From JABWBD01 sp040768665 (GTDB lineage Bacteria > Planctomycetota > Planctomycetia > Pirellulales > Thermoguttaceae), in the NCBI GenBank assembly GCA_040768665.1, contig JAXGMN010000030.1, positions 110,902-174,901 of the forward strand: a DNA stretch of 64,000 nucleotides. Direction: 5' to 3'. Positions 54,401-62,985 of this stretch are shown here, piece by piece. Position numbers and translations under genes: made by a program. Every line of letters begins with the position of its first letter. Position 1 is the stretch's first letter. The notes under the pieces are model-generated. The model was not told the origin of the DNA. It made no database searches and saw nothing but the letters and a program-made list of their open reading frames with translations.

Positions 54401-55339
54401 GATCCGGCTGCTCGTGACGACGAAAGCCCGGCTCCCGTCCCGGCTGAAGGCGGCTCCGTAGGCGTTGTCCTTCAGCTTGGTGCGGGCGGTGAGTTGGGCG
54501 GCAGCGACATCCACGACGCACAGGTCTTTCCAGCACTGCACCCAGAGCTGGCTTCCATCCGGAGAGAAGCGGAAGTTGGACGCCGTCGACGGAAGCTCGA
54601 TTTCGGCGATCTCGGCCCAGGTACGGGCGTCGTACAGTCGAATGTGGTCGTCTTTCTTGCCTTGCGCCAGCCGCTTGCCGTCGGGGCTGAACACGGGCGG
54701 ATAGTAGATCCGCGCGCGGTCTTCGGGCAGCGCGATCTCCTTGCCGGTGGCAAGGTCCCAAAGTCGTGCCCGATCCCGGTAGCTTCCGGTCAGCAGCCGT
54801 TTGCCGTCGGGAGTGAAGACCGCGAAATCGGCAGGTGTCTTGAACCCGAGATCCAGCGTGCGTTGGACCTTGCCGGTGGCGGTCTGCACGAGCTGCACTG
54901 CGTCGCCCTCCTCGTTGACCACGGCCATGACATCGCTGCCAGGCGCGAAGCCGGCGTACTGAGCGTCGTCGATCTTCCGCTCCGTATCGGCCTTCAGATC
55001 GATGAGGGTGACCTCGGGACTGTCGCATGTGGCGAGCCAGCGGCCGTCGTGCGAAAACGCTGCCTGAAAGACCCGCGAGTTTCGCAGCGGTGGAAGCTCG
55101 CGACGCTCCACGACATCGTAGAGCCGCCCGCGAATGAGCAACCGCCTGTCGTCGGGCGACAGGGCAACCATTTCGTCGCTATCAGCGTTTTCGATCAGCG
55201 GCCCGCGGGGCGTGAACGGCTCACTTGGCGGAAGAACAGCGGTGCGGATGCCGGCCGGGGTCGATAGCGTACATAGCGTTCGCTCCTGTGGGGGCGAGGA
55301 AAAGCCGGCTGAACACCAGGAAATCCGAATCCAGGGCAC
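51416..55339 (-). CDS. Very large WD40-repeat protein, possibly N-terminally truncated
   Basis: A 1307-residue protein built almost wholly of WD40 blades, recognised by recurring phrases such as VFSPDGKRLAQGKKDDHIRL, AISPDGRRAAVADRDN, RFSPDDRRLAVALENR and LAFSPDGTLLAGTC. There are probably two or three propellers. I see no signal peptide, kinase domain or membrane helix. The GTG start at 55339 has no ribosome-binding site and gives an atypical N-terminus. In planctomycetes such WD40 stretches often follow a Ser/Thr kinase, so the gene may have lost its 5' end. WD40 proteins serve as scaffolds for protein complexes. The partner is unknown. Confidence 0.75.
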   Translation of the reverse strand: MPWIRISWCSAGFSSPPQERTLCTLSTPAGIRTAVLPPSEPFTPRGPLIENADSDEMVALSPDDRRLLIRGRLYDVVERRELPPLRNSRVFQAAFSHDGRWLATCDSPEVTLIDLKADTERKIDDAQYAGFAPGSDVMAVVNEEGDAVQLVQTATGKVQRTLDLGFKTPADFAVFTPDGKRLLTGSYRDRARLWDLATGKEIALPEDRARIYYPPVFSPDGKRLAQGKKDDHIRLYDARTWAEIAEIELPSTASNFRFSPDGSQLWVQCWKDLCVVDVAAAQLTARTKLKDNAYGAAFSRDGSRAFVVTSSRIELYGRGEKVEAVVEREIPTTPAARRDEGEAAHLAFSPDGKVAVEIASDEATVLRDAASGRMLARIPVPKSGGTILSGSVAAARPVLYRFADDLVELFSLPDGRRLGEIRIPEGEIQHAALSEDGRYLAVVIEKGPLLLLDAATGKRLGHIDAMASPVQSIAIAPQGQELALTLLGSGEAKHGQLKQYTLPDLREKASHKLHERCFEVEYSPDGRFVAVMEDYDIVVRQTADGRRTTIVRNTNGRSFVYTHDGRHIATEPGSGHYEEKAVAVFDAVTGRPVHFFVEGQEHDFDGARDLLLSPDGRSLVATKGYRDVFWWPVPGALVAPRRASPGAPSGAEPAGSGIVAEARVIEPLRTREIDANTSGYTIILGPDERTFDILFKPRDGRMLVRRYDALTGRTVDAILPMAPAALPVIASDDGRVWLAYHRGCDFWDAAGPRITASRAGIETSRAALAPDGSFALFAGPNGALVRHEPVNGQIRSRMLPGNFGELSALAISPDGRRAAVADRDNVVLVDLDDSTRRTEMEVKRSPHLFVLQFAPDGKRLAGAADGEVLVWSTETGEMLLAQRLHGSRRVLAVSPDGETFATIAEDRDGRFVGLWDLATGYLRARLIGPKYGVDALRFTADGTRLQAVENRKTYFAWDLSPEPAAVGGSSAPESPADGALLLHTFDVEGHVKSIRFADEGQVLTGYATRIDLSTGGRQASSAGDGGVNPYSDGPTWMSADGNRHIRTDNDLLDRKLPDARKTPRVLIWSPEDEKYQAVALTVAGAERNRKERAAFGDYRQIVANEQISRVATLHLDNSLYLWAVGPVRDSSQVDERRAAECHVKNLSKTALAAAFNGTGAGLAVGTPEGIELWDAVRGDSLGKLEGPSGAIHLIRFSHDQKQMATFGNPGLELWQLPAEKGDLKAMLLKKLATADAPIIDVRFSPDDRRLAVALENRPPEVYDLSGGELLARCEGTETGAYGLAFSPDGTLLAGTCTDERFRVWQLP

Positions 55340-55950
55340 CTGCGGACAGCGCGTGCAAGTTTTGGCGTGGTTAAGTGGCGATTTCTGTTGCGATTTCGGC
55401 TCTAGCGGTTAGCGGAAATTCGCTTGTCTTTTGTCTTGGTGTGTCTGACTCTCGTAGTATAATGTCAATTTCGGCTGTAAAAAATCGCCCTTGTTGGGAG
55501 GTCCGAAGATTATCCAACAAGAACCGCGGCGGCCGCGCACCGGGCCGCATCCAATGCGAGCCTGACGCTCAAGGCGGATGGTTCGGTCGGCTTCGTTTCC
55601 GAAACGATTGATCAGGCCATTTGGATCAGCGCAGGGACCATGAACGGCGGCGAGACGGTGGCGCTGCCTTAGCTCAGAGCCTGCAAGTTGGGCTTTGTTC
55701 CTCCGGGTGGAAGAAGAAGTTGTGTCCGTCGAGGTGTCATGTCCGTCGAGGTGTCAGGAACCTTTTTATTGACAACCGGGTGCCGGTGTGGTGAGAATCG
55801 TGGGAAGTTGGACTAGGGAGCCGTTTCCATGTGGTGTGCCCCCCGCAGTGCCACACCCGCCGGCCGCCGGTTCGCAGGGCCACGCACGCCACGACTGGCT
55901 CAGCGGAGCCAATCCTCCGTTGGAATCTCCGGCAACGCTTCGCCCCGCCC
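55340..55950. other. Intergenic region upstream of the WD40 gene with a tandem repeat
   Basis: About 610 bp. It holds a short coding relic (55544-55672, listed separately). It also has a 17-bp tandem duplication (TGTCCGTCGAGGTGTCA twice, 55723-55756), followed by GTCAGGAACCTTTTTATTGAC. Promoters for the WD40 gene should lie at the left end. No full gene was recognised. Confidence 0.45.
55544..55672 (+). pseudogene. Short C-terminal relic of a secreted repeat protein
   Basis: Frame 2 reads ASNASLTLKADGSVGFVSE then DQAIWISAGTMNGGETVALP and a stop at 55670. The phrase and stop look like the end of a large extracellular protein. No start or upstream coding sequence was found, so this is a leftover piece of a gene of unknown type. 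Confidence 0.4.
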
Positions 55951-56436
55951 TTATTCCCCTACGGCGGCAAGACACGCTCCGTAGACGCGATCGGTGAGAT
56001 GGAACCCGCAGGCCCGAAGTTGGTCCAGCTCAGGTTTCAGAGCAGCGATGAGGCCCTGCCGTTTGGCGAGCATGAGCACAGCGACGGTGCCGATGAATGC
56101 AATCCCGCGCGCGGCCAGCTCGCGCCGTCCGGCTGAGTCATCCATGATCACGCAATCAGCGTGAAGTTCCTCAGCAAGGACGACCACTTCGCTTTCACCA
56201 CCGTTAAGACGAGTTTGGAGACGGGCTACCTTCATCGGATCGACAACCGCCTTGCGATCGATCCAGTCGGCACCGGCGGTCTCGGCGGCCCCCCAGCGCC
56301 CGGTCCCCTGGGTCACCACCTCATCATAGACGGCGACCGGAATGATGATGCGGCCGCACAAGGCACGGAGCAAGTCAAACTTGCTGATGGCAGCGAGGTA
56401 GATGAGCGGGGTGGAATCAGCAAGAACGGTCGTCAC
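55951..56436 (-). CDS. DUF3368 PIN-like toxin
   Basis: A 161-residue protein. It opens with TTVLADSTPLIYLAAI, the first acidic strand of a PIN-like fold (DUF3368 group), and has further acidic residues in NGGESEVVVLAEEL and CVIMDDSAGRREL, which would hold the metal ion. The middle TGTVAVLMLAKRQGLI segment is also typical. It should be an RNA-cleaving toxin. GTG 56436 overlaps the stop of the antitoxin gene by 4 bp, as in an operon; the longer open frame adds unrelated residues. All key acidic residues seem to be kept, so it may be active. Confidence 0.8.
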   Translation of the reverse strand: MTTVLADSTPLIYLAAISKFDLLRALCGRIIIPVAVYDEVVTQGTGRWGAAETAGADWIDRKAVVDPMKVARLQTRLNGGESEVVVLAEELHADCVIMDDSAGRRELAARGIAFIGTVAVLMLAKRQGLIAALKPELDQLRACGFHLTDRVYGACLAAVGE

Positions 56437-56708
56437 TGCCCGGCCCCAAGCCTTTGGGCCTTGGCCCATTCGTCGGCCAACTCCTCATCGGCCGGATCAT
56501 AGAGGGGAATGCCTTCTCGGGCGAGCACGTCGAGGAACTCGCGGCGCGTCAGGCCCAAGATATGCGCCGCCTTACCGGAGGAGATACTCCCCTGGCGAAA
56601 GCGATTGAGAACCAAGAGGACCGGAACTATTTGGCCAATTTCCTCGTCACTGTAGCCAAGCTCGCGCAACGCTTCCGGCATCTTCAACTGCAGCGTGAAC
56701 GTGCTCAT
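56433..56708 (-). CDS. UPF0175-family antitoxin
   Basis: A 91-residue protein that matches UPF0175: LQLKMPEALRELGYSDEEI, then RQGSISSGKAAHILGLTRREF, the DNA-binding helix-turn-helix part, and LAREGIPLYDPADEEL. Such proteins neutralise the DUF3368 toxin and repress the operon. ATG 56708 is preferred to an upstream start because the homology begins there. The order antitoxin-then-toxin and the 4-bp overlap are usual for this pair. Confidence 0.85.
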   Translation of the reverse strand: MSTFTLQLKMPEALRELGYSDEEIGQIVPVLLVLNRFRQGSISSGKAAHILGLTRREFLDVLAREGIPLYDPADEELADEWAKAQRLGAGQ

Positions 56709-57089
56709 GGGTAACTCCCTTGTCCGTATTCCACTTCTCATCGATTATACTGGTCGTCGGGCCGGCCTGCCAGCCGACGACGATTCGCTCGCAAACTCGA
56801 CCCTCTTCAAGGTGAATCCGAAGTAATCCTCTCTTAGCCAAAGTGTCCAACGCGAACGGTTTTCGTGCCCCTTGGGGTGTACACCAACAGCGCAGTCATT
56901 GTTCAGCAGCAGAGACAACATTGCTCTGCTGCATGCCCGTAGTAGAATGAACCGCATGAGCTACCTGTGGGCACTGCTTTCGCAGGCACGTCCCGACGAA
57001 GTGCAGGCTGGTGCGGGACGCGGGAAGCGTGGTCGTAGCGAAGGCTCTTTCTGACGCGCGCTTGCCTTCGACGGAGCGGACGATCACGT
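56709..57089. other. Intergenic region, nothing recognised
   Basis: About 380 bp with no recognisable gene, tRNA or repeat of the families seen elsewhere. The right end leads into a degraded surface-protein gene. The promoter of the toxin-antitoxin pair should lie near its left end. Confidence 0.4.
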
Positions 57090-57832
57090 GAATCTTCCGA
57101 GAGCTATCCTCCCAACGACGGCACCGGCGGCGACCTGCACATTGTGGCCGGTGGCAGGACCTACGGGCTGACGGTGAACACACACACCATCCGTGATGGT
57201 TCTCAGGTCTACGCCGGCGATCTTTACACCGGCGCCGAGTTTCTCGCCGGCACTTTCGTACAGACCGTGCCGACCTTCATCGACAGCTACACGACGCGGA
57301 TTACCGGGAAATCGTCGGTTGAAGTGCGGGAAGTTCAAGACCAGCATCGGACCTGGCGGACCCAAACGACCCCCGCACCGGCGTCGACACCTTCACAGGC
57401 AGGCCGCTCTTCTCGCAACTGGAAGGTCCCGGATACCGGCTTTGGGCACGGTTGTTCGACGAGGTCCACACGGAGTCGAGATTGGGGTCCGACGTGGCCA
57501 ATCTGTACGGCACTGCCAACGCCGATGTTCTTGCCGGAACGGCCGCGGAAGTGCGGTTGTCCGGCACGCATTCCGCGGGCTCGTATGTGAACATCGCGAG
57601 ATCGTTCGACGAGGTGAACGCTTTCGGCGGCAAAGGCGAGGACCATGCGGTGTTTACCGACGCGGCTGTCGATCCGCCCGGCTACGGCCCGCCGTCCGAC
57701 ATCACGCTCGACGGCCTGGCCCAGATCCTCTGGCTCGACAGCTTCGGGAAGATCGAGCGCTGGGACAGCAGCACGGGCAGCAAGGCGGACGACATCGACA
57801 ACATCGATCGGGTTTTTGCCTGGTGGGAGTGA
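57090..57832 (+). pseudogene. C-terminal remnant of a large surface/adhesin-like repeat protein
   Basis: Two frames carry related content. Up to about 57330 frame 3 reads DLHIVAGGRTYGLTVNTH and GTFVQTVPTFIDSYTTR. From about 57340 frame 2 continues DPNDPRTGVDTFTGRPLF, then LYGTANADVLAGT, SYVNIARSFDEVNAFGG and on to a stop at 57830. The LYGTANADVLAG and SFDEV phrases resemble a tandem repeat of giant planctomycete surface proteins. There is no start and the frame is broken, so only a relic remains. Confidence 0.5.
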
Positions 57833-58362
57833 ACTCGGATCGTGCCACACCAGCGGGAACTTGTTACTGCTCGTCGGGATCAAACGGTGGAACGGTTCGA
57901 TCTCCCCGACATTTTGGCGAAAGCACAAAGTGCTGGCAAGGTTGACCGAAAGGAAAGCGCATCAGCGGCGAATGAGGCGCGCCGGTGTGCCACTGCTTGC
58001 GATTGAATCGATGTTCCATACGGGAAGAGCTAACCACAATCGCAAGCAGTGCGGAATCGCCGTTGGACGTTGCCTCCGGTCTTGCTCCCCCGGCGTTGCG
58101 TCGGATGTGCTGGGATGGTGAATCAATCGGGACATCAGCCGTTCTCGCAAGCCTGGCGGGCAAGTCGAGTTCAGCCAAGTGAGCGCTAGACTTTCTGGAG
58201 GTTCCCGTTCCAAGCCCGGAGCCGGACATTTCTGCGGCTTTATACCGCAAATAGAGGTCGAATCGCTGCCTTCGATTACTGGGAGGGCGAAATCCAGTTG
58301 CCCGGCGTCGCGTTCCCAGGCTAAGATGAGCCCTGGTTCAGTGCACACAAAGGAGATACGAG
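57833..58362. other. Intergenic region before the nucleoside hydrolase
   Basis: About 530 bp without a convincing gene. The open frames on the minus strand have no recognisable content. AGGAG at about 58350 is the ribosome-binding site of the next gene. No hairpins of the listed families were found. Confidence 0.4.
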
Positions 58363-59430
58363 ATGACTTGCAGCTTGGATATTCTTGGCCTTTCGCATCG
58401 GCGGCTGCTGCCGGCAATTATGGCGTTTTCTCTCCTCCGTGGCATCGCCCTGCCGGAAGACCCATGCCCGCGACCCGTGGCGATGATTTTCGACACCGAT
58501 ATCGGCAACGACGTCGACGACGCAATGGCCATGTCCGTGATCCACGCGCTTGCCGACCGCGGCGAATGCAACCTGCTGGCCGTCACGGTAACCAAAGACA
58601 ACCCCTATGCCGGCCCGTGCGCCGACCTGATCAACACGTTCTACGGGCGGCCGGACGTCCCGATCGGCGCCGTCCGCGATGGCATGGCCCCCCAGGACGG
58701 CAAGTACATCCGACAGCTCGTCACCGCGACCGACGGCGGCAAGCCCCGCTATCCGCACGATCTGAAGACCGGGGCCGACGCGCCGGAGGCAGTCGCCCTG
58801 CTGCGGAAGACGCTCGCCGGCCGGCCCGATGGTTCGGTGGTGATGGTGCAGGTCGGATTTTCGACGAACCTTTCCCGCCTGTTGGATTCCAAGGCCGACG
58901 ACGTTTCCCCGCGGGACGGCAAGTCGCTGGTGAAGCAGAAAGTGAAAGTGCTGTCGATCATGGCCGGGGCGTTCACGCCGGAGCTGTCCGCCCGGCGGTT
59001 CTGTGAGTACAACGTCAAGGTCGACGTTCCCAACGCCCGAAAAGTGATCGAGCAGTGGCCGACCCCGATCGTCTTCAGCGGATGGGAGATCGGTCATGCC
59101 ATTCAATATCCGCCCGAGAGCATCCAGAACGACTACGGCTACGTGGAACACCATCCGATTGCTCATGCGTACGACCTGTACCGCGGGCGGACCAACAAGC
59201 AGCCGACCTACGATCTGACCAGTGTCCTCTGGGCCGTTCGGCCGGATCGCGGGTACTTCGACCTGTCGGCGCCCGGCCGGGTGATCGTCCAGGACGATGG
59301 GTTCGTCCAGTTCAAGCCGGAGGAGAATGGTCCCCACCGCTACCTGATCGCGACATCCGAACAGGTCGCCCGCGTTCAGGAAGCCCTGGTAATGCTCACC
59401 AGTCAGCCGCCGCTTTCGCGCGACAAGTAG
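58363..59430 (+). CDS. Exported nucleoside hydrolase-like protein
   Basis: A 355-residue protein with a hydrophobic signal segment (LLPAIMAFSLLRGIALP). The key motif of inosine-uridine preferring nucleoside hydrolases is present as MIFDTDIGNDVDDAMAM, whose aspartates bind calcium. Other conserved parts are LLAVTVTKDNPYAGP, VQVGFSTNLSRLL and MAGAFTPEL. It should cleave the N-glycosidic bond of nucleosides to ribose and base, probably in the periplasm. The ATG 58363 has an AGGAG 7-11 nt upstream. It sits alone between decayed genes. Confidence 0.85.
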   Translation: MTCSLDILGLSHRRLLPAIMAFSLLRGIALPEDPCPRPVAMIFDTDIGNDVDDAMAMSVIHALADRGECNLLAVTVTKDNPYAGPCADLINTFYGRPDVPIGAVRDGMAPQDGKYIRQLVTATDGGKPRYPHDLKTGADAPEAVALLRKTLAGRPDGSVVMVQVGFSTNLSRLLDSKADDVSPRDGKSLVKQKVKVLSIMAGAFTPELSARRFCEYNVKVDVPNARKVIEQWPTPIVFSGWEIGHAIQYPPESIQNDYGYVEHHPIAHAYDLYRGRTNKQPTYDLTSVLWAVRPDRGYFDLSAPGRVIVQDDGFVQFKPEENGPHRYLIATSEQVARVQEALVMLTSQPPLSRDK

Positions 59431-59455
59431 ATCCGACGAAGAGGAGAAGCTCCTC

Positions 59456-59771
59456 GTGACCCGACACTCGGGACAGAAGAACCTGCCGGCACTGCTGAAG
59501 AGTGCCGGTTACCGCACGGGCATTCGATCTCCAATCCGACCCGGGCGAGACGAAGAACCTGGCCGACAACCCTGCGCATGCTCCCGTCCGCGAGCAGCTT
59601 GAGGCAGCACTACGGAATTGGCGCCGGCAAACCGACGACCCGCTGCTGGACGCCGGCCGCCTCGAGCGGTGGAAAGACGCGGCGGTGCGCTGGGGCAAGC
59701 TGCCGCTCGTCAAAGCCGGCCCGAGGCAAGTGGTTCGCATTCCTGAAGGCGAGCTGGAGCTGCTCAAGTAA
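59456..59771 (+). pseudogene. Sulfatase relic with internal deletion
   Basis: The left end reads KNLPALLKSAGYRTG, typical of the early part of a sulfatase. From about 59515, in another frame, the sequence reads AFDLQSDPGETKNLADNP and EQLEAALRNWRRQTDDPLL, typical of the C-terminal end. About 1 kb, including the calcium-binding and other central parts, has been lost between them. No signal peptide or CxPSR motif remains. It is a remnant of a once complete sulfatase. Confidence 0.65.
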
Positions 59772-60011
59772 CCGGTCGGCGGACCATCGCGCAGCGTCAC
59801 TCTGGAAAGGAGGAAAGAGGAGCCCCCCGTGCGGCCCGCAATCATCGACTGCCTTTCGGTCTGCCTGCTTCAGGCCGATCCACCGGCAGTCGCCGCCGAC
59901 AGTCCAGCCACTACGGCGGCTGTCTCTGCACGCACTCGATCCACGGGTGCCGGGAATACGTGGCCTCGCATGGCTCTGTTAGCGAAAGATCACGAAGCTG
60001 CATAAGATTAG

Positions 60012-60308
60012 GCGAACCAGGCACTTGCCATCGACGTATCCGATGCGGGGGCACACTGCGCCTTTGCGGAATCGCTTGCCGGAAGGCATAATTACCGCGA
60101 AGCCGTCGATGAGTACGAGACCGCCGTTGCCTAGGCCCCCGAAGATGTGCAGCCCCGCTTCGCCCTGGCCGACGCCTGTTTGCGTGCCGGCCATCTGTGC
60201 AAAGCTCGCCAAGTCCTTGTTGATCGGCTCAAGCTCGCCCCGGGGTACCCGGGGGCGGAATTGCTGCTGGAAGGCGTTCTGGAAAGACCTGGAGAAACTG
60301 GAAAGTGA
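60012..60308 (+). pseudogene. TPR-protein C-terminal remnant with nonsense codon
   Basis: Frame 3 reads ANQALAIDVSDAGAHCAFAE, then SLAGRHNYREAVDEYETAVA, then a TAG stop at about 60135, then APEDVQPRFALADACLRAGH and RQVLVDRLKLAPGYPGAELL. These are about two and a half tetratricopeptide repeats. The last codons overlap the MazG-like gene by 4 bp, as an operon gene would. The 5' end is not recognisable. Confidence 0.6.
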
Positions 60309-60664
60309 ACCGTGATCACTCGGACGGCGAAAGAAGCTCTCCCCCGGAAGCAGCAGCTCCAGGCGTCAGTCTGGCCGATTTCCAGCGTCTGATTCGCGAG
60401 ATGTACTTGGCGAAGGACGTCGCCAGGGGGGTCGAAGGTACATTCATGTGGCTGATGGAGGAGATCGGTGAGCTTTCGTCGGCCCTGCGAAGCGGCACTC
60501 ACGAAGAGCGGACCGCCGAGTTTGCCGACGTACTTGCCTGGCTGACCACGATCGCCAATGTGGTCGGCGTCGATCTCACGGAGGCCGTGGTCCAGAAGTA
60601 CGGCTCCGGCTGCCCGGGCTGCGGCCAACTCGTCTGCATATGTCCGGATGCGGGAAAGCCATGA
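60305..60664 (+). CDS. MazG-like nucleotide pyrophosphohydrolase with Cys-rich tail
   Basis: A 119-residue protein with a single MazG-type unit: FMWLMEEIGELSSALRSG and EFADVLAWLTTIANVVGVDL hold the metal-binding acidic residues. It should hydrolyse NTPs to NMP and pyrophosphate. The C-terminal GCPGCGQLVCIC has four cysteines in a CxxC...CxC pattern that probably binds zinc. Such a tail is not part of the core MazG unit. GTG 60305 overlaps the TPR relic stop, and the stop overlaps the next ATG by 4 bp, so it is an operon member. Confidence 0.8.
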   Translation: MNRDHSDGERSSPPEAAAPGVSLADFQRLIREMYLAKDVARGVEGTFMWLMEEIGELSSALRSGTHEERTAEFADVLAWLTTIANVVGVDLTEAVVQKYGSGCPGCGQLVCICPDAGKP

Positions 60665-62985
60665 ACCGACGGATTCCTTTTTGGGCTGAAAGCAGCCCGG
60701 CTGCCACGAGGGGACAAAAGGATGGCGCTACGGGGCTTCGATGGGTAGCAGCCGGGCTGCTTGTGCTGGCACTGGTTGGCCAAGCCACCCCGGCGGCGGC
60801 CGCGGTTCCGCAGATTGTCGGCGTCGAGGTCGGGCTGGCGGGTCATTACAAGGCGGGGCACTGGACTGCGGTTCGCGTAACGCTCCGCGGCGGCGAGAAA
60901 CCGATTCGCGGCGTGGTTTCAGTAACGGTTCCCGATGGCGACGGCATGCCCAGCCGCGTCGTGACGCCGCCGGACCGGCCCGTCGAACTTCAGCCTGGCC
61001 AGGAGACCGTGGCCACGCTTTTCGCCCGCTTCGGAAGACTCGACAGCGAGATGAGCGTCGACTTGCGCGTCGGGCAAGACGTGATTGCGGAAGCCCTGTT
61101 TCGCAGTTCTCCGGTTCCTGCCGATCGGAGCTATGCCCCGGCCCAGCCTTCCACGTACCGACTGATCGCTGCCGTTGCCGGTCAGCCGGCGGGCCTTGAG
61201 GATGCGATCCAACTTCTCGACGAGCAGGCCGACGAGCAAACGGTCGCTTTTCGGATGGAAACGGTCGCATCGCTTCCGGGCGAGTGGTACGGACTGGAAT
61301 CGCTCGATGCACTGGTGCTTTCCTTGAGCGATCCCACGCTCTACACGGACCTGCGACCCGACGGGCCGGAGATCGAGGCCCTGGATCGATGGGTCCGCAT
61401 GGGCGGAAAGCTCCTCATCGCAGCCGGCGGCCGGACGGAATCGCTGTTGAAGGACGATTCGCCGCTGGCCCGCTTCCTCCCCGGGCAGTTGCAACGGGTG
61501 ATCTCGCTTCGTCAGAGCGGAGCGTTGGAGGCGTATACCGGCGGTGGAGTCGCACTGCCGCGCGGGCGGTCGGGCCGTATCGAGCTTCGCGTCCCCCAGT
61601 TGCAAGTCGTCGAAGGCGTCGTGGAAGCGAAGGAAGGAAACTTGCCGTTGGTGGTCCGGCGGGCCTGGGGCTTCGGGCAGATCATCTTCTTGGCCGCCGA
61701 TCTCGAGGCGCCGCCGCTGGCCGAGTGGACCGATCGCGGACTGCTGGTGGCCAGGCTGCTCGATCTTGCACCCGACACGGTCGGTGAACTCCACGAGGGA
61801 TCGGCCCTCATGCATTATGGGTTCACCGACATGGCGGGCCAGTTGCGCCGCGCGCTCGACCAGTACGAGGGTGTCGTTCCGTTCTCGTTCTGGCTCGTGG
61901 CCGCTTTGATCGGCATCTACATTGTTGTCATTGGGCCCGTGGACTATTTCCTGCTTCGCAAGTTCAGTCCGCGGATGGAATTCACGTGGGTGACGTTTCC
62001 GCTGGTCGTGGTTTTGTTCAGCGTCGGGGCATACGTGCTGGGGACGCACTATAAAGGCACGGAAGTCCGCGTCAATCAGGTGACGCTCGTGGACGTCGAC
62101 GCCCAGTCGCGGCAGGTCCGCGGCACGTGGTGGGCGAATGTCTTCAGCCCACGGATGGACCGCTACGATCTCTCCTGCCGGCCGGTCCGTTCCGGCAGCG
62201 GGAATTCCGTCGTACGCCCGGCGTTGTTCTGCTGGTTTGGGCTTCCGGGTCAGGGGCTTGGCGGAATGGACCCGACCGCGGCCAGCCCCATAAATGTCCG
62301 ACGGCCGTACGACTTCACACCGGATCTGTCGGCGGTCGTCGATACGCCGATCCAGGTCTGGGGATCCAAGAGCTTCACGTCGCGATGGCACGGCTCGACG
62401 GAAGCGGTGCCGAAAGCGACCTTGGCCGATGAGGATGGTGTGCCGGTCGGCACGATCATCAACACGCTCGACTTTCCGCTTGAGGATTGCCTGCTGGCCT
62501 ATGGGCGATGGGCGTACCAGGTGGGGACGCTCGACCCCGGCCAGGCCGCGCGCGTCGGCCCGATGATCTCGCGCCGCGAACTCCGCACGCTCCTGACCGG
62601 TCGCCGGTTCGTCCGCGAGGAGGGCAGCGACAGGTTCCAGCAGGAAGCGACCCCTTACGATACGTCCAGCATCGATCCTGCCTACATTCTCAGGACGATG
62701 ATGTTCTTCGAGTCCGCCGGGGGCCGGCGATATACCGGACTGATGAACCGCTATCAGAGCTTTGTCGATTTGACGAGCCTGCTGAAGACGGACCGGGCGG
62801 TGCTCTTGGCCACGGTGCCCGCGGGCCTGCAAGAGAACTCGCAAACCGGGGCAGACCTGCTGATCGACGGCAAGCCGGTGGCCGACGCCCGGGGGCGGGC
62901 GCTTTCCGTGTACCGTTTCGTATTTCCCGTGGCGCAGGACGAGTCGAAGAAGGTGACCCCGCTGTTTCGGAAGGACAGGCCGTGA
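60661..62985 (+). CDS. Large membrane-anchored protein of an ABC transport locus, unknown function
   Basis: A 774-residue protein with signal peptide or anchor (WVAAGLLVLALVGQATPAAA). A beta-rich exported part (about 45-420, with WVRMGGKLLIAAGGRTE resembling glutamine-amidotransferase-like or GldG-type domains) is followed by two membrane helices near 410 and 440 (PFSFWLVAALIGIYIVVIGP, VTFPLVVVLFSVGAYVLG) and a second beta-rich exported part (about 460-770). It lies between a MazG-like gene and an ABC ATPase with overlapping codons on both sides, so it probably serves that transporter. The exact family is not clear to me. Confidence 0.7.
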   Translation: MNRRIPFWAESSPAATRGQKDGATGLRWVAAGLLVLALVGQATPAAAAVPQIVGVEVGLAGHYKAGHWTAVRVTLRGGEKPIRGVVSVTVPDGDGMPSRVVTPPDRPVELQPGQETVATLFARFGRLDSEMSVDLRVGQDVIAEALFRSSPVPADRSYAPAQPSTYRLIAAVAGQPAGLEDAIQLLDEQADEQTVAFRMETVASLPGEWYGLESLDALVLSLSDPTLYTDLRPDGPEIEALDRWVRMGGKLLIAAGGRTESLLKDDSPLARFLPGQLQRVISLRQSGALEAYTGGGVALPRGRSGRIELRVPQLQVVEGVVEAKEGNLPLVVRRAWGFGQIIFLAADLEAPPLAEWTDRGLLVARLLDLAPDTVGELHEGSALMHYGFTDMAGQLRRALDQYEGVVPFSFWLVAALIGIYIVVIGPVDYFLLRKFSPRMEFTWVTFPLVVVLFSVGAYVLGTHYKGTEVRVNQVTLVDVDAQSRQVRGTWWANVFSPRMDRYDLSCRPVRSGSGNSVVRPALFCWFGLPGQGLGGMDPTAASPINVRRPYDFTPDLSAVVDTPIQVWGSKSFTSRWHGSTEAVPKATLADEDGVPVGTIINTLDFPLEDCLLAYGRWAYQVGTLDPGQAARVGPMISRRELRTLLTGRRFVREEGSDRFQQEATPYDTSSIDPAYILRTMMFFESAGGRRYTGLMNRYQSFVDLTSLLKTDRAVLLATVPAGLQENSQTGADLLIDGKPVADARGRALSVYRFVFPVAQDESKKVTPLFRKDRP

